Shown: positions 35,177 through 44,900 of the stretch, in pieces
Layout of the letters: every line of letters begins with the position of its first letter
How positions within the stretch are numbered: the first letter of the stretch is position 1
Assembly (NCBI RefSeq): GCF_003234935.1
Contig: NZ_QKSB01000007.1
Coordinates: 164,272-209,853 of the forward strand
DNA: 45,582 bases
Source: Putridiphycobacter roseus
GTDB lineage: Bacteria; Bacteroidota; Bacteroidia; Flavobacteriales_D; Crocinitomicaceae
Reading direction: 5' to 3'
The notes under the pieces: generated by a model
The model's database searches: none
Told to the model about the DNA's origin: nothing
The model's input: only the letters and a program-made list of their open reading frames with translations
Translations under genes and position numbers: made by a program

Positions 35177-35560
35177 GACCAGCTTCCATCTTGACGAAGG
35201 AAAAGATGAGAGATGGCGCGACCGCAAACATCCCGAGCTCAAGTGAGGAAATGTGCAGCGGGTAAGACCAGCTTCCATCTTGACGAAGGAAAAGATGAGA
35301 GATGGCGCGACCGCAAACATCCCGAGCTCAAGTGAGGAAATGTGCAGCGGGTAAGACCAGCTTCCATCTTGACGAAGGAAAAGATGAGAGATGGCGCGAC
35401 CGCAAACATCCCGAGCTCAAGTGAGGAAATGTGCAGCGGGTAAGACCAGCTTCCATCTTGACGAAGGAAAAGATGAGAGATGGCGCGACCGCAAACATCC
35501 CAAGCTCAAGTGAGGAAATGTGCAGCGGGTAAGACCAGCTTCCATCTTGCCGAAGGAAGA
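35162..35560 (+). repeat. 89-bp tandem array at the nrdA 3' end
   Basis: Four complete 89-bp units start at 35162, 35251, 35340 and 35429, and a partial fifth (43 bp) at 35518 stops at 35560. Units 1-3 are identical over the part I compared; unit 4 has one G to A change (CCCGAGC to CCCAAGC) and the partial unit has one A to C. The unit starts ATGTGCAGCGGGTAA, the end of nrdA, and the next 74 bp have no other match I can see in the window. By direct count 47 of 89 bases are G or C (53%), far above the AT-rich surroundings. The unit can fold locally (CCATCT...AGATGG; CTCA...TGAG). It lies before the terminator at 35601, so it is probably transcribed as the nrdA 3' untranslated region. No tool or known family is matched. 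Confidence 0.95.
35206..35532 (+). other. Repeated 19-codon mini-ORFs ending in the NrdA tail
   Basis: Each repeat junction holds an ATG ORF of 19 codons plus stop (starts 35206, 35295, 35384, 35473; stops end at 35265, 35354, 35443, 35532) reading MRDGATANIPSSSEEMCSG. Its end is the same MCSG-stop as NrdA and runs in the same frame as that tail. A longer reading of the same frame from GTG at unit position 3 gives 33 codons. A purine-rich GAAGGAAAAG precedes each ATG. The single base change in unit 4 is silent in this frame (CCG to CCA). Whether any of this is translated is unknown. Confidence 0.25.
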
Positions 35561-35600
35561 TCTTATAATTAAAATAGGTTAAACGAAAAATAATTTATTT

Positions 35601-35634
35601 AAAATCCCAATCGATTAATTGATTGGGATTTTTT
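35601..35634 (+). terminator. Terminator after nrdBA and repeat array
   Basis: AAAATCCCAATC (35601-35612) and GATTGGGATTTT (35621-35632) form a perfect 12-bp stem with an 8-nt loop and a T run at its end. Being beyond the array, it places the repeats inside the nrdBA transcript. Confidence 0.9.
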
Positions 35635-35711
35635 AAGTTTTAAAATTACCTTATAAACACTGTAATGATGATTAATTAAACGGATTTAATTCACTCCTTT
35701 TAAATAATGAT

Positions 35712-35719
35712 TAACTTTG
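35712..35719 (+). promoter_or_regulatory. -7 box for the dut operon
   Basis: TAACTTTG is an exact TAnnTTTG, 17 bp before the dut ATG. The -33 element is not clear. Confidence 0.55.
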
Positions 35720-35736
35720 AAAAGCTAAAATAAATC

Positions 35737-36171
35737 ATGGAAATTAAGATAATAAATAAATCCAATAATGTTATTCCTAAATACGAAACCGAAGGTTCCG
35801 CAGGGGTGGATTTGAGAGCAAGTATAAAAGAAACAATCACGCTAAAACCTTTGGAAAGAGCTTTGATAAAAACAGGGCTTTATTTAGAAATTCCTGTAGG
35901 ATTCGAAGCGCAAGTTCGACCAAGAAGTGGGTTAGCATTTAAACATGGTTTAACCGTATTAAATTCACCAGGAACAATTGATGCAGACTATAGAGGAGAA
36001 ATTGGCGTGATTTTGGTTAACTTGTCAAATGAAGCTGTGCAAATTGAAAATGAAGAAAGGATTGCACAATTGGTATTTGCAAAATGTGAACAGGCAATTT
36101 TTAATGAAGTAAGTGAACTGTCTGAAACAATTCGTGGAACCGGAGGGTTTGGCAGTACAGGAAAAAAATAA
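35737..36171 (+). CDS. dut: dUTP diphosphatase
   Basis: A 144-residue trimeric dUTPase that hydrolyses dUTP to dUMP and keeps uracil out of DNA. The five motifs are visible: SAGVDLRA (20-28), [11 protein letters not shown], the substrate hairpin [25 protein letters not shown], and the glycine-rich [12 protein letters not shown] at the end. It opens the cluster with the sugar nucleotidyltransferase 6 bp later. Placement right after nrdBA brings two dNTP-pool enzymes together, but a terminator separates them. Confidence 0.97.
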   Translation: MEIKIINKSNNVIPKYETEGSAGVDLRASIKETITLKPLERALIKTGLYLEIPVGFEAQVRPRSGLAFKHGLTVLNSPGTIDADYRGEIGVILVNLSNEAVQIENEERIAQLVFAKCEQAIFNEVSELSETIRGTGGFGSTGKK

Positions 36172-36177
36172 TAATAG

Positions 36178-37179
36178 ATGAAAATAATTATTCCAATGGC
36201 AGGACGAGGTAGTAGGTTAAGACCACATACCTTGACTGTGCCTAAACCATTAGTACCAGTAGGAGGAAAGCCAATTGTTCACCGGTTAGTAGAAGATATA
36301 GTAGAGACTTGTGCTGAAAAAATTGATGAAATTGCTTTTGTAATTGGTGATTTTGGAAAAGAAGTGGAGCGAGAATTAATTCAAATGGCGAATGATATCG
36401 GTGCTGAAGGAAAAGTGTTTTATCAAGATAAAGCTTTGGGTACAGCACATGCGGTATTATGTGCAGCGGAATGTCTAGAAGGACCTGTAATTGTTGCATT
36501 TGCCGACACTTTGTTTAAAGCAGATTTTAAATTGGATGCTGATGCAGACGGAATAATTTGGGTCAATCAAATTGACGACCCTTCTGCATTTGGAGTCGTA
36601 AAGTTAGATAAGGATAATTATATTACTGATTTTGTTGAAAAACCAGTGGAATATGTTTCAAATTTAGCAATGATTGGGATCTACTATTTTAAAGATGGTG
36701 GGAAACTAAAAGAAGAACTTCAATATTTGATCGATAATGATATTATCAAAAGTGGGGAATATCAATTGCCTGATGCTTTGAGAAATTTAACGAAAAAAGG
36801 AATAAAATTTAAAACAGGCGAAGTTACGGAATGGCTCGATTGTGGCAACCCAAAAGCTACCGTGCACACCAATCAAAGAGTATTGGAATTTGATAAAGAG
36901 AAGGATTTGGTCTCTTCAGATGTCCAATTAAAGAATTCTGTAATTATAGCACCGTGTTTTGTTGGTAAAAATGTGGTTATTGAAAATTCTATCGTAGGAC
37001 CACACGTGTCTCTAGGGAAGGGTACCGTTGTTAATAATGCAGTAATTAGTAATTCCATTGTTCAGAAAAACGCTGTCATTTCAAACACTGTTTTAAAAGG
37101 TTCAATGATTGGTAATTACGCAAAAATATTAAGCCATAGTAAAGAAATTAGTATAGGTGATTATACAACTATTGAGTAA
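36178..37179 (+). CDS. Sugar-phosphate nucleotidyltransferase
   Basis: A 333-residue enzyme. The N-terminal signature IIPMAGRGSRLRPHTLTVPK with PLVPVGGKPIV is that of sugar-1-phosphate nucleotidylyltransferases (thymidylyl-, uridylyl- or mannose-type). The catalytic-site Asp lies in VAFADTLFK (Asp in place of the GD pair), and VVKLDKDNYITDFVEKP is the sugar-binding segment. The last 90 residues are hexapeptide repeats of a left-handed beta-helix (NSVIIAPCFVGKNVVIENSI and on). The sugar is unknown. This gene follows dut in many Bacteroidota. Confidence 0.9.
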   Translation: MKIIIPMAGRGSRLRPHTLTVPKPLVPVGGKPIVHRLVEDIVETCAEKIDEIAFVIGDFGKEVERELIQMANDIGAEGKVFYQDKALGTAHAVLCAAECLEGPVIVAFADTLFKADFKLDADADGIIWVNQIDDPSAFGVVKLDKDNYITDFVEKPVEYVSNLAMIGIYYFKDGGKLKEELQYLIDNDIIKSGEYQLPDALRNLTKKGIKFKTGEVTEWLDCGNPKATVHTNQRVLEFDKEKDLVSSDVQLKNSVIIAPCFVGKNVVIENSIVGPHVSLGKGTVVNNAVISNSIVQKNAVISNTVLKGSMIGNYAKILSHSKEISIGDYTTIE

Positions 37180-38913
37180 GTGAAAATAAAGAAATTATAT
37201 CAGCTAATTGGAGGCATTCTTATTTTAGGAATGCTCAATGCTTGTGGAAATACAAAAAAAATTCAACCCCAACCTAAGTCTGACTCTAATTTTGCATATA
37301 AGTCAGTTTTTCACGAAGCGAATAGTCAAAAATTAATTGGCAACGACGAACAAGCTATTGCTTTATTCTTGAAATGTATCGGAATGAAACCAGATGCTGC
37401 AGCACCTAATTATGCTATTGCTAGTATTTACCAAAGCCAAAGTAATACGACAAAAAGTGTGGAATATGCGCTAAAAGCATATGAATTAGACCAAGAAAAT
37501 AAATGGTACGCTGTACATTTAGCGGATGCCTATTTTGGCATGGGTGACTATCATAAAAGTGCAAAGTATTACGACTTAATCATTAATAAATTTAAAGATA
37601 GAAATATTGAGTTTAAGTCTAAATTAGCCCAATCTTACCTTTATTCTAATCAAAAACAGAAAGCCATAGAGGTATTAGATTTAATTGAATTGGAAGCAGG
37701 AGTGTCTGCAATGACTGCCTTGACAAAACATGATTTATATCTGGAGTTGAATGATGAAGCTGCAGCTAATAATGAGCTATCCAATCTGTTTAACGAACAA
37801 CCCAATAATTTAGAAGTAGGGTTGGAATCTATGGATTATTTTTTACAAACTCAACAAATAGAAAAAGCAAAAATAGCCATTGATTATATCCAACGTATTG
37901 AGCCTGAAAACCCAAATGCATATATTGGATTAGCGGAATTGAGCTTAAATAAAGGAGATATCGAAAAAGCTTTTGATTATTTAAGTAAAGGATTACCGAG
38001 TAATGAAATTCCATTAGATAAAAAAGTATATCTGCTAGAATCAATATCAAATATGGCTTTTGATAATCGATTTCCAGACCATGCAATGGTGAATTCTGAA
38101 CTTGGTGGTTTACTCCTTAAAATGATTAAAATAGATGCAGAGTCACCAGAAATATTGAACTACTATGGAAAGTATTTAATGCAAAATAATCAAATAGATT
38201 CAGCGAGAACGTATTTTAATAAAACCATTGAATATGCACCATCTGATTATACCTATTGGATTAACTTATTGGATGCAGATTATATTACAGAAAACTATGA
38301 CCAATTAATAGTAGATGCACAAAAAGCACAGTTAGTCTTTCCAAATCAACCCATGATTTACCTTTTACTTGGAATTGGACATTATGAAAAACATCAATAC
38401 GAGGAAGCAGAAACTGCTTTTTTTATGGGCAATGAAATGGTATTAAATGATGAAAATTTGAAAGTTGAATTCGAATACCATCAAGCTAAAAATAAATGGA
38501 AACAAGGAGATAAGGTTGAAGCGAAACTAACCCTTGAAAAAATAATTGAAAAGGAAATTAATAAGGGCCGATTTTCACATGGATTCGCAAAATTACTAAG
38601 TGTCGATAAGGACTATAGTCATGCTATAGATTATGAAAAAATCGCAGTGGAAAATGAACCGAATAGTGCTATTTATAATGCGGAATTAGCTAAATTGTAT
38701 TTTAAAACAAAGGATTTTAATGCGGCAAAAAATTATATAGAAAAGGCAATCTCTATTGATTTAGACAATGTTACTTATTTAGAGTTTTATGGAGATGTAA
38801 ATGCTTTACTTGGGAATGCAAGTCGGGCTATGGAAATTTGGGTGGAAGCAGGAAAAATTAAAATGAACCCAAACTTAAAAAAGAAAATTGAAACAGGAAT
38901 TTATCATGAATAG
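37180..38913 (+). CDS. TPR-repeat lipoprotein
   Basis: A 577-residue protein starting with GTG immediately after the nucleotidyltransferase stop. The lipoprotein signal MKIKKLYQLIGGILILGMLN, then AC (lipid Cys near 22), is followed by tetratricopeptide repeats through most of its length (for example YAIASIYQSQSNTTKSVEYA, YFGMGDYHKSAKYYDLIINK, YIGLAELSLNKGDIEKAFDY and YNAELAKLYFKTKDFNAAKN). Probably a periplasmic or outer-membrane scaffold. The gene overlaps the next by 8 bp (ATGAATAG), so translation is coupled. The partner is not known; position suggests envelope or lipopolysaccharide-related work. Confidence 0.92.
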   Translation: MKIKKLYQLIGGILILGMLNACGNTKKIQPQPKSDSNFAYKSVFHEANSQKLIGNDEQAIALFLKCIGMKPDAAAPNYAIASIYQSQSNTTKSVEYALKAYELDQENKWYAVHLADAYFGMGDYHKSAKYYDLIINKFKDRNIEFKSKLAQSYLYSNQKQKAIEVLDLIELEAGVSAMTALTKHDLYLELNDEAAANNELSNLFNEQPNNLEVGLESMDYFLQTQQIEKAKIAIDYIQRIEPENPNAYIGLAELSLNKGDIEKAFDYLSKGLPSNEIPLDKKVYLLESISNMAFDNRFPDHAMVNSELGGLLLKMIKIDAESPEILNYYGKYLMQNNQIDSARTYFNKTIEYAPSDYTYWINLLDADYITENYDQLIVDAQKAQLVFPNQPMIYLLLGIGHYEKHQYEEAETAFFMGNEMVLNDENLKVEFEYHQAKNKWKQGDKVEAKLTLEKIIEKEINKGRFSHGFAKLLSVDKDYSHAIDYEKIAVENEPNSAIYNAELAKLYFKTKDFNAAKNYIEKAISIDLDNVTYLEFYGDVNALLGNASRAMEIWVEAGKIKMNPNLKKKIETGIYHE

Positions 38914-39739
38914 TCGTCTAAACATCATATACCTAATTTGTTCATTGTTTATACTGTTTAGTTGCGGTAATGATAAAAACTTGAAATTGGTTGACATTAA
39001 GGTTAATGACAAGGAATTAAGTGAGCATTTGTTGGAATTAAATAAACATGACTTTGATTTCTTTTACAGTAAAATCTATGTTGATTACAAAAGTAGTTCT
39101 GTTAATCAGTCATTTAAATCATCTTTAAAAATGACAGTCGACTCTGCATTTTCTGGAACCATCAGTTATGCGAGTTTTATCATTGCCAATTTTATTGCTT
39201 CTCAAGATTCCATTAAGGCGGTCTACAAACAAAACAAATGTTACTTTACCGAAAATTTTTCTTACATATCTTCTATCATTGGTGTAGAATTAGAGTACGA
39301 GTTTTTACAAAGTATGCTTTTAGGAAAACCAATAGGGGTAGACTCCACCGTAAAGTATAAGCAAATTAAAGAAAAGGATAAGGCTTTTCATATTTTAGCT
39401 TCACATAAAAAAAGAATTTATAAAAAAATAGAAAAAGAAAAAATGGATGTGGACAATGAAAAATTAGATGATATTTTTATAAAATATTATTTTTCAGCAT
39501 CTAGTTTGGCACTAAAAAAAATAATCTTTGAAGTGCCAAGTGATTCTGTTTCTATTGCCATTAATTATGTTGAATCAATAGTGGAGGCTGATTATTTGCT
39601 GCCAGATTATACGACACTTGTAATATCCATGCCTAAGGATACTCTTTCCATTGGTTTATCTTATAGTAAGCAATCTGTAAATAATAGAAGAGATCATATT
39701 TTTTCTGTACCTGACCATTATGAGAATTGTAATCAATAA
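38906..39739 (+). CDS. DUF4292-type lipoprotein
   Basis: A 277-residue lipoprotein. The start at 38906 (MNSRLNIIYLICSLFILFSC, lipid Cys at residue 20) is preferred over 38888. The mature part is beta-rich and has the pattern 'DFDFFYSKIYVDYKSSS' and 'VELEYEFLQSMLLGKPIG', matching the DUF4292 proteins found between the TPR gene and the EnvC gene in Bacteroidota; I identify it by pattern and position together. The shape is that of a lipid-binding, LolA/LolB-like or outer-membrane factor, but no function is proven. The end overlaps the EnvC-like gene by 20 bp. Confidence 0.8.
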   Translation: MNSRLNIIYLICSLFILFSCGNDKNLKLVDIKVNDKELSEHLLELNKHDFDFFYSKIYVDYKSSSVNQSFKSSLKMTVDSAFSGTISYASFIIANFIASQDSIKAVYKQNKCYFTENFSYISSIIGVELEYEFLQSMLLGKPIGVDSTVKYKQIKEKDKAFHILASHKKRIYKKIEKEKMDVDNEKLDDIFIKYYFSASSLALKKIIFEVPSDSVSIAINYVESIVEADYLLPDYTTLVISMPKDTLSIGLSYSKQSVNNRRDHIFSVPDHYENCNQ

Positions 39740-40949
39740 AACATTGTTATTTTGCTTCATTGGGCTTCTCTCTTTCACTTTGTTGGGACAGCAAAAGGAA
39801 TCGGATAAATTAAAACAACAACAAAAAGAATTAGAGAATAAGATATCATTTACAGAAAATTTATTAAAAAGTACCACTGATGATAAGTTGAACTTAAGTA
39901 AGAATATTAGTCTTATCAATCACAAAATTGAGTACCGCGAGGCATTGCTAAATAATATTTCAGTTCAATTAAAAACATTAAATACTAATGTATTAGCTTA
40001 TCAAAATGAAATAGAGCTATTGAGTGCACAAGTACTTGTTTTGGAAGAACAGTATAAAAAAATGATTGTACAGGCGTATAAAATGAGGAGTGAAACAGCA
40101 TCTGTATTCTTTATTATTTCTGCTGCTAATTATAACCAAGCTAACAAACGAATGGTTTATTTGTCGCAAATTACTAAGTATAGAGCAGATCAAATTTATC
40201 GAATTAAACAGTTAAGGAATCAAATACAAAATAATTTACTTTTACTTGAAGACGCCAAAACAGACCAACAGGTGCTAAAGGAGTCTAAACAACGTGAAAA
40301 AAATAAATATTTAAAAGATAGGGCTTTAAAAATTGAAAATATAAATAGCTTAACAGGGAAAGAAAAATTGCTACAAGACGAATTGCTGGCACAAAAGAAA
40401 AAGTCGGATGCTATAAAACGTGCTATTAGTAAAGCTATTAATAAAGAGATTGCAGATGCTCAAAAAAAGGCAAAAGCAACACCGAAAACAATTAAGGAAA
40501 CCAAAGAAATTGCGTTAAATAATAGTGGTTTCGAGGCAAACAAAGGTCGGTTGCCATGGCCAGTATCTAAAGGTGAAATTACTAAAGGTTTTGGTAAACA
40601 AGCGCATCCATTACACCCCGGGGTATACACTTATAATAGTGGCTTAGATATTACTACAGTTAAAGGAGCGACCGTGAGAGCCGTTTATGCTGGTGTGGTG
40701 AGTAGTATAATTAATATTCCTGGTGCTGGAAAGGCAATTATCATTGCACATGGTAATTACAGAACTATTTATAGTAATTTGCAAGAAGTGTATGTTCAAA
40801 AAGGAGATAAAGTATTAGTGAAACAAGAAATGGGAGCATTGTTAATTCAAACGAATGGAAGTGTTTCAGAAGTACATTTTGAGATTAGAAAAATTACAGA
40901 TGAAGGTCAAATTGATAACCTGAACCCCGCTTTTTGGTTATACCAATGA
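39720..40949 (+). CDS. EnvC-like murein hydrolase activator (M23 fold)
   Basis: A 409-residue protein. Signal peptide (MRIVINKTLLFCFIGLLSFT, cut before QQKES), long coiled coils (about 25-115 and 150-260), then an M23/LytM domain (about 280-400) beginning GRLPWPVSKGEITKGFG. The first zinc ligand motif reads NSGLDI, so the usual His is replaced by Asn, and the last HxH reads EVHFEI, with Glu instead of the first His. The domain is therefore probably not a peptidase but an activator of amidases at the division site, as for E. coli EnvC. It is the last gene of the dut cluster; the convergent glycosyltransferase stop abuts it. Confidence 0.9.
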   Translation: MRIVINKTLLFCFIGLLSFTLLGQQKESDKLKQQQKELENKISFTENLLKSTTDDKLNLSKNISLINHKIEYREALLNNISVQLKTLNTNVLAYQNEIELLSAQVLVLEEQYKKMIVQAYKMRSETASVFFIISAANYNQANKRMVYLSQITKYRADQIYRIKQLRNQIQNNLLLLEDAKTDQQVLKESKQREKNKYLKDRALKIENINSLTGKEKLLQDELLAQKKKSDAIKRAISKAINKEIADAQKKAKATPKTIKETKEIALNNSGFEANKGRLPWPVSKGEITKGFGKQAHPLHPGVYTYNSGLDITTVKGATVRAVYAGVVSSIINIPGAGKAIIIAHGNYRTIYSNLQEVYVQKGDKVLVKQEMGALLIQTNGSVSEVHFEIRKITDEGQIDNLNPAFWLYQ

Positions 40950-41663
40950 TTAAAATTTAATAAATTTCATTCGCCATACACCAAGTATCGCTTCCTTAAA
41001 TATACCAGTACTCATTTTAGAAGTACCAAATTCACGATCGATAAACGTAATAGGTACTTCAACTACTTTAAAGTGCATTTTAATAGCCGCATATTTCATG
41101 CATATTTGAAAAGCATATCCTTTAAAGTTGATGAGATCAAAATTAATTTTTTCTAAAACCTCTCTATGGTAACATTTGAATCCTGCAGTGGTATCTTTAA
41201 TTCTAATCCATAAAATCATTCTAACATAAAATGAAGCTAAAAAGGATAGTAATAATCGTTTTCTGTCCCAATTTGCAACCTTTCCGCCTTTTATATACCT
41301 AGAGCCAATCGCAAGTTGCGCGTTTTCTATTTTACAAGCATTCACTAGCCTTATTAAATCATCTGGATTGTGTGAAAAGTCGGCATCCATTTCGCATATA
41401 TATTCATAGGACTTATTTAGTGCCCATTTAAACCCGTGTATGTATGCAGTACCTAAACCTAATTTTCCTGAACGTTCTTCAATAAATAATTTATCCGGGT
41501 ATTCTTTTTGCAATGCTTTAACCAATTGGGCCGTTCCATCCGGAGAACCATCATCAACAATTAATAAATCGAACGCAGGAGATAAACTCATTACTTTATG
41601 AATCATCTTAACAATGTTCTCTTTTTCGTTGTAAGTAGGTATAATTACTAAATTATTATTCAT
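40950..41663 (-). CDS. Polyprenol monophosphomannose synthase-like glycosyltransferase
   Basis: A 237-residue family 2 glycosyltransferase. It starts MNNNLVIIPTYNEKENIVKM, and has the DDGSPDGTAQLV nucleotide-sugar motif, the acceptor DxD-like 'CEMDADFSHNPDDL', 'GSRYIKGGKVANWDRKRLLL' and 'DTTAGFKCYHREVLEKI'. This set is that of dolichol- or undecaprenol-phosphate mannose (DPM1-like) synthases, which charge the lipid carrier at the inner membrane. No membrane helix is evident, so it probably works as a peripheral enzyme. Its stop lies next to the EnvC-like stop with no terminator seen. Confidence 0.9.
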   Translation of the reverse strand: MNNNLVIIPTYNEKENIVKMIHKVMSLSPAFDLLIVDDGSPDGTAQLVKALQKEYPDKLFIEERSGKLGLGTAYIHGFKWALNKSYEYICEMDADFSHNPDDLIRLVNACKIENAQLAIGSRYIKGGKVANWDRKRLLLSFLASFYVRMILWIRIKDTTAGFKCYHREVLEKINFDLINFKGYAFQICMKYAAIKMHFKVVEVPITFIDREFGTSKMSTGIFKEAILGVWRMKFIKF

Positions 41664-41971
41664 TTAATTGGATTAAAACTTCGGCTAAGATAATTTTTTA
41701 CTTTCAAAATATTCAAATTATGGACAATATTTAACTTTATTTTGGTTTTTTTTCATCCTTTTAATATTTTTTTACGCCAAGATAATGGGTTTTTTTGTTA
41801 AGAGTTCATTTTGATTGCAATAGGACTATCTATCACGTTTGGCGCTATTTTTCACCTTATTTTTATATCGACAGAAAACTAAGTTTAATCGATTGATAAC
41901 TTTGCCTTATCGATAAATTTAACCATTTTGTTAATAATAGTTAATATATTTGTTGAATAATAATAAATAAA
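41664..41971 (+). promoter_or_regulatory. AT-rich upstream region of giant surface protein
   Basis: 308 bp without a gene. Two exact TAnnTTTG boxes lie here: TAACTTTG (41897-41904) and TATATTTG (41945-41952). A TTTG at 41927-41930 is only 14 bp from the second box, too close for a standard -33. Transcription from the first box would leave a leader of about 65 nt. Several runs of T occur further left; nothing else is recognised. Confidence 0.45.
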
Positions 41972-44900
41972 ATGATGAATATGAAAAACACAATTCTTTT
42001 TCAAAAAGTGTCGCGTTTTCTTTTCACATGCTTAGTCGTGTTAGGCTTTTCGAGTCTGTCTTATAGTGCAATAGGCCATAAGACAAGTTTGGAAGCGCCA
42101 GCACCTTCGGGATGTGATTTGAATTCAGGTACTATTACGGGAGAACAATCTTCATGTGGAGGTTTTAACCCAACGATTCTTACGAGTACAGCAGCCGCTT
42201 CGGGTGGTAGTACTAGTAAAGGGGCGATCGAATATCAATGGATGAAAACAAGTGCATCTACCTCAGGGGTTTTAACCGCTATACCGGGTGCGAATTCTGT
42301 TGATTATGACCCGCCATTTATAACGGAAACAACTAAGTATCGTAGATGTGCAAGACGTGCACAATGCGGTGTATGGTGGACCGGAGAAACAGTTGATTTG
42401 ACGATTACCGTAAATCCTGCTTTAACCGCTTCCGTGTTAACCACTAATTCAACTTGTACAACAGATACTTTAAAAGTATGTGATGTTTTTGATTATGATG
42501 GTAACAGAACTATTTGGTTGCCTTCTTTTGGAGGAACCTCCGGGGTATCATTATTTACTATAGTGAATAATTCTGGTAAACTATACCAATTTAAAGATGG
42601 TACTGCTCATTTTGTAGGAAAAGCTGAAAAAACAAATGATGCAAACAAAATGCTTTATTTTTCAGTTTGGTTTAAAGATAAAAAAGATTGGACCGCTTGG
42701 AGTGCAACTTCGGGACATGGTTATAAAGGAAATGGAACTAGTGCTAACCATACCATGTGGGATTATTACATGATGGACCAATCTAAAGAAAATAAAATTA
42801 CAGGCTTAGGAGATTATGCTGGCTTAGAATTAGATTTAACCCATAAACCTTCTAATGGTAGTATGGGAATGCAACTTGGACTTGGTGCAAATGATCAAGA
42901 TGCAAGTTACGGAATGTCTTTCTGGTTTGATTACACAAGTACTACTCCTGGTTATTCTGGAAATGGTGATTTTAATACGGATTTATCTGGATGTATTGAT
43001 CAACCATCTTGCGGAGCAACTGCAATCGTAAATATTATTACTGGTACAGCACCATATATATACGATTGGTCAAACGGACAATATGGAAATGAAATTAAAG
43101 AAGCGTGTGCTTCTCAAAATTCAGTAACTATTACAGATAGTCTAGGTTGTACTTTAACGGAATCTTTTACTATTAATAATTCTCAAACTTGTTGTGCAAA
43201 TTTAATTCCTGGTACTATTGGCTATAACCAATCTAATTGTGGACCTTTTACACCAAGTGTAATTGTAAATTTAGTATCTGCTATTGATTTAAACGGTGTA
43301 GGTGTTGACTATGTATGGATGTATAGAAATGCTACTACTGCTGGAGTTTGGACTTCTACCGGAGTGATGACCGATACGATTCAACCAGGTTTAATTACTG
43401 AGACTACCGATTTTATTAGATGTGTTGGTGTTATTGGATGTGGAACTTACCCTGGCGAAACTAATTTTGTAACTATGACTGTTCATCCTGATTTAACACT
43501 TGGGTTAACAGCGACTGATGCAACTTGTGCTAATCTTAATGGTGGAACGGCAACTGTTAATGTGATAAGTGGAAATGATCCATATTCTTATTTATGGAAT
43601 GATGCTTTGAATTCTACGACTGCTTCACTTACTGGTCTTACTTCAGGAACTTATACAGTTACTGTAACTGATTCTAATAATTGTGTAACTACTGATTCTG
43701 TAATGGTGCAAGGTCCACTGAATTGTTGTAATGTAATAATTCCTGGAACAGTTGGATATAGTCAAACCAATTGTGGCCCTTTTACACCTGCTACTATTGT
43801 TAGTTTATCTCCAGCTACTAATCCATTTGGAATTGGTGTGGAATATATATGGATGTATAGAAGTGCAAGTACATCATGGGCTTGGACTTCAACAGGTGTA
43901 ATGACGGATTCTATTCAACCTGGTTTAATTACTGAAACTACTCATTTTGTGAGATGTGAAAGAAATGTGGGTTGTCCTACTTATCCTGCCGAATCAAATT
44001 TTGTAACTATTACTATTCATCCTTTACCAGTTGCAGTAGCAACGGCAACTGATGCTTTATGTAATGGAGCAGCTGATGGTACTGCAACAGTAAATGTAAC
44101 TGTTGGAACAGCGCCATATACTTATGCTTGGAATAATGGCGGTACAACTGCTTCGCTTACCGGTTTAGTTGCAGGAACTTATTCTGTAGTAGTAACAGAT
44201 TCTAATGGATGTGTTGCTAATGCTATGGTTACAGTAAATGAACCAACTGACTTAACAGCAAATGGAACTGGCTCTGCTACATCTTGTCATGGAGACAATG
44301 ATGGAACAGTAACAGTAATTGCTGCAGGCGGAACTGCACCTTATACTTATGCTTGGAGTAATGGCGGTACAACTGCTACACTTACTGGATTAGTTGCAGG
44401 AACTTATACGGTAACCATAACAGATGCAAATGGCTGTACTGAAACAGCAATGGCAACTGTAACAGAACCTACATCAATGATGTTGTCAATGACATCATCT
44501 ATTAATAATGTTTGTTTTGGAGCTTCAAATGCAACGGCAACAGTTGTTGCTACAGGTGGTACAACAGGATATACTTATTTATGGAATGATGCATCAGCTT
44601 CTACTGGTATGAGTGCAACAGGATTAAGTGCTGGTACTTATACAGTAATTGTAACGGATGCCAATGGATGTGTAAAGTCTGATAGTGTAACTTTTGTTGA
44701 TCCAAACGAAATGATAGCAACTCCTATCGTGTCAGGTCCAACTTGTGATGTTTCAAATGATGGTTCTGCTAGTGTTAGTGTAACTGGAGGAACTGCACCA
44801 TATTCATATTTATGGAATGATCCTGCTGCTTCAACTACTTCTTATGTTTCAGGTTTAGCGCCAGGTAATTATTCTGTAACTATAACTGATGCTACGGGAT

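Noticed and set aside
35066..35320. 84-codon minus-strand ORF over the nrdA end and repeats
   Set aside because: It is antisense to nrdA and the array, starts and ends at arbitrary points of the repeat, and has no recognisable domain; the 89-bp period rotates its frame in each unit.
35162..35560. CRISPR array
   Set aside because: The units are 89 bp and contiguous, with no unique spacers between short repeats, and no cas genes are near.
35162..35560. Coding repeat that extends NrdA
   Set aside because: The first unit carries the nrdA stop codon and the period is not divisible by three.
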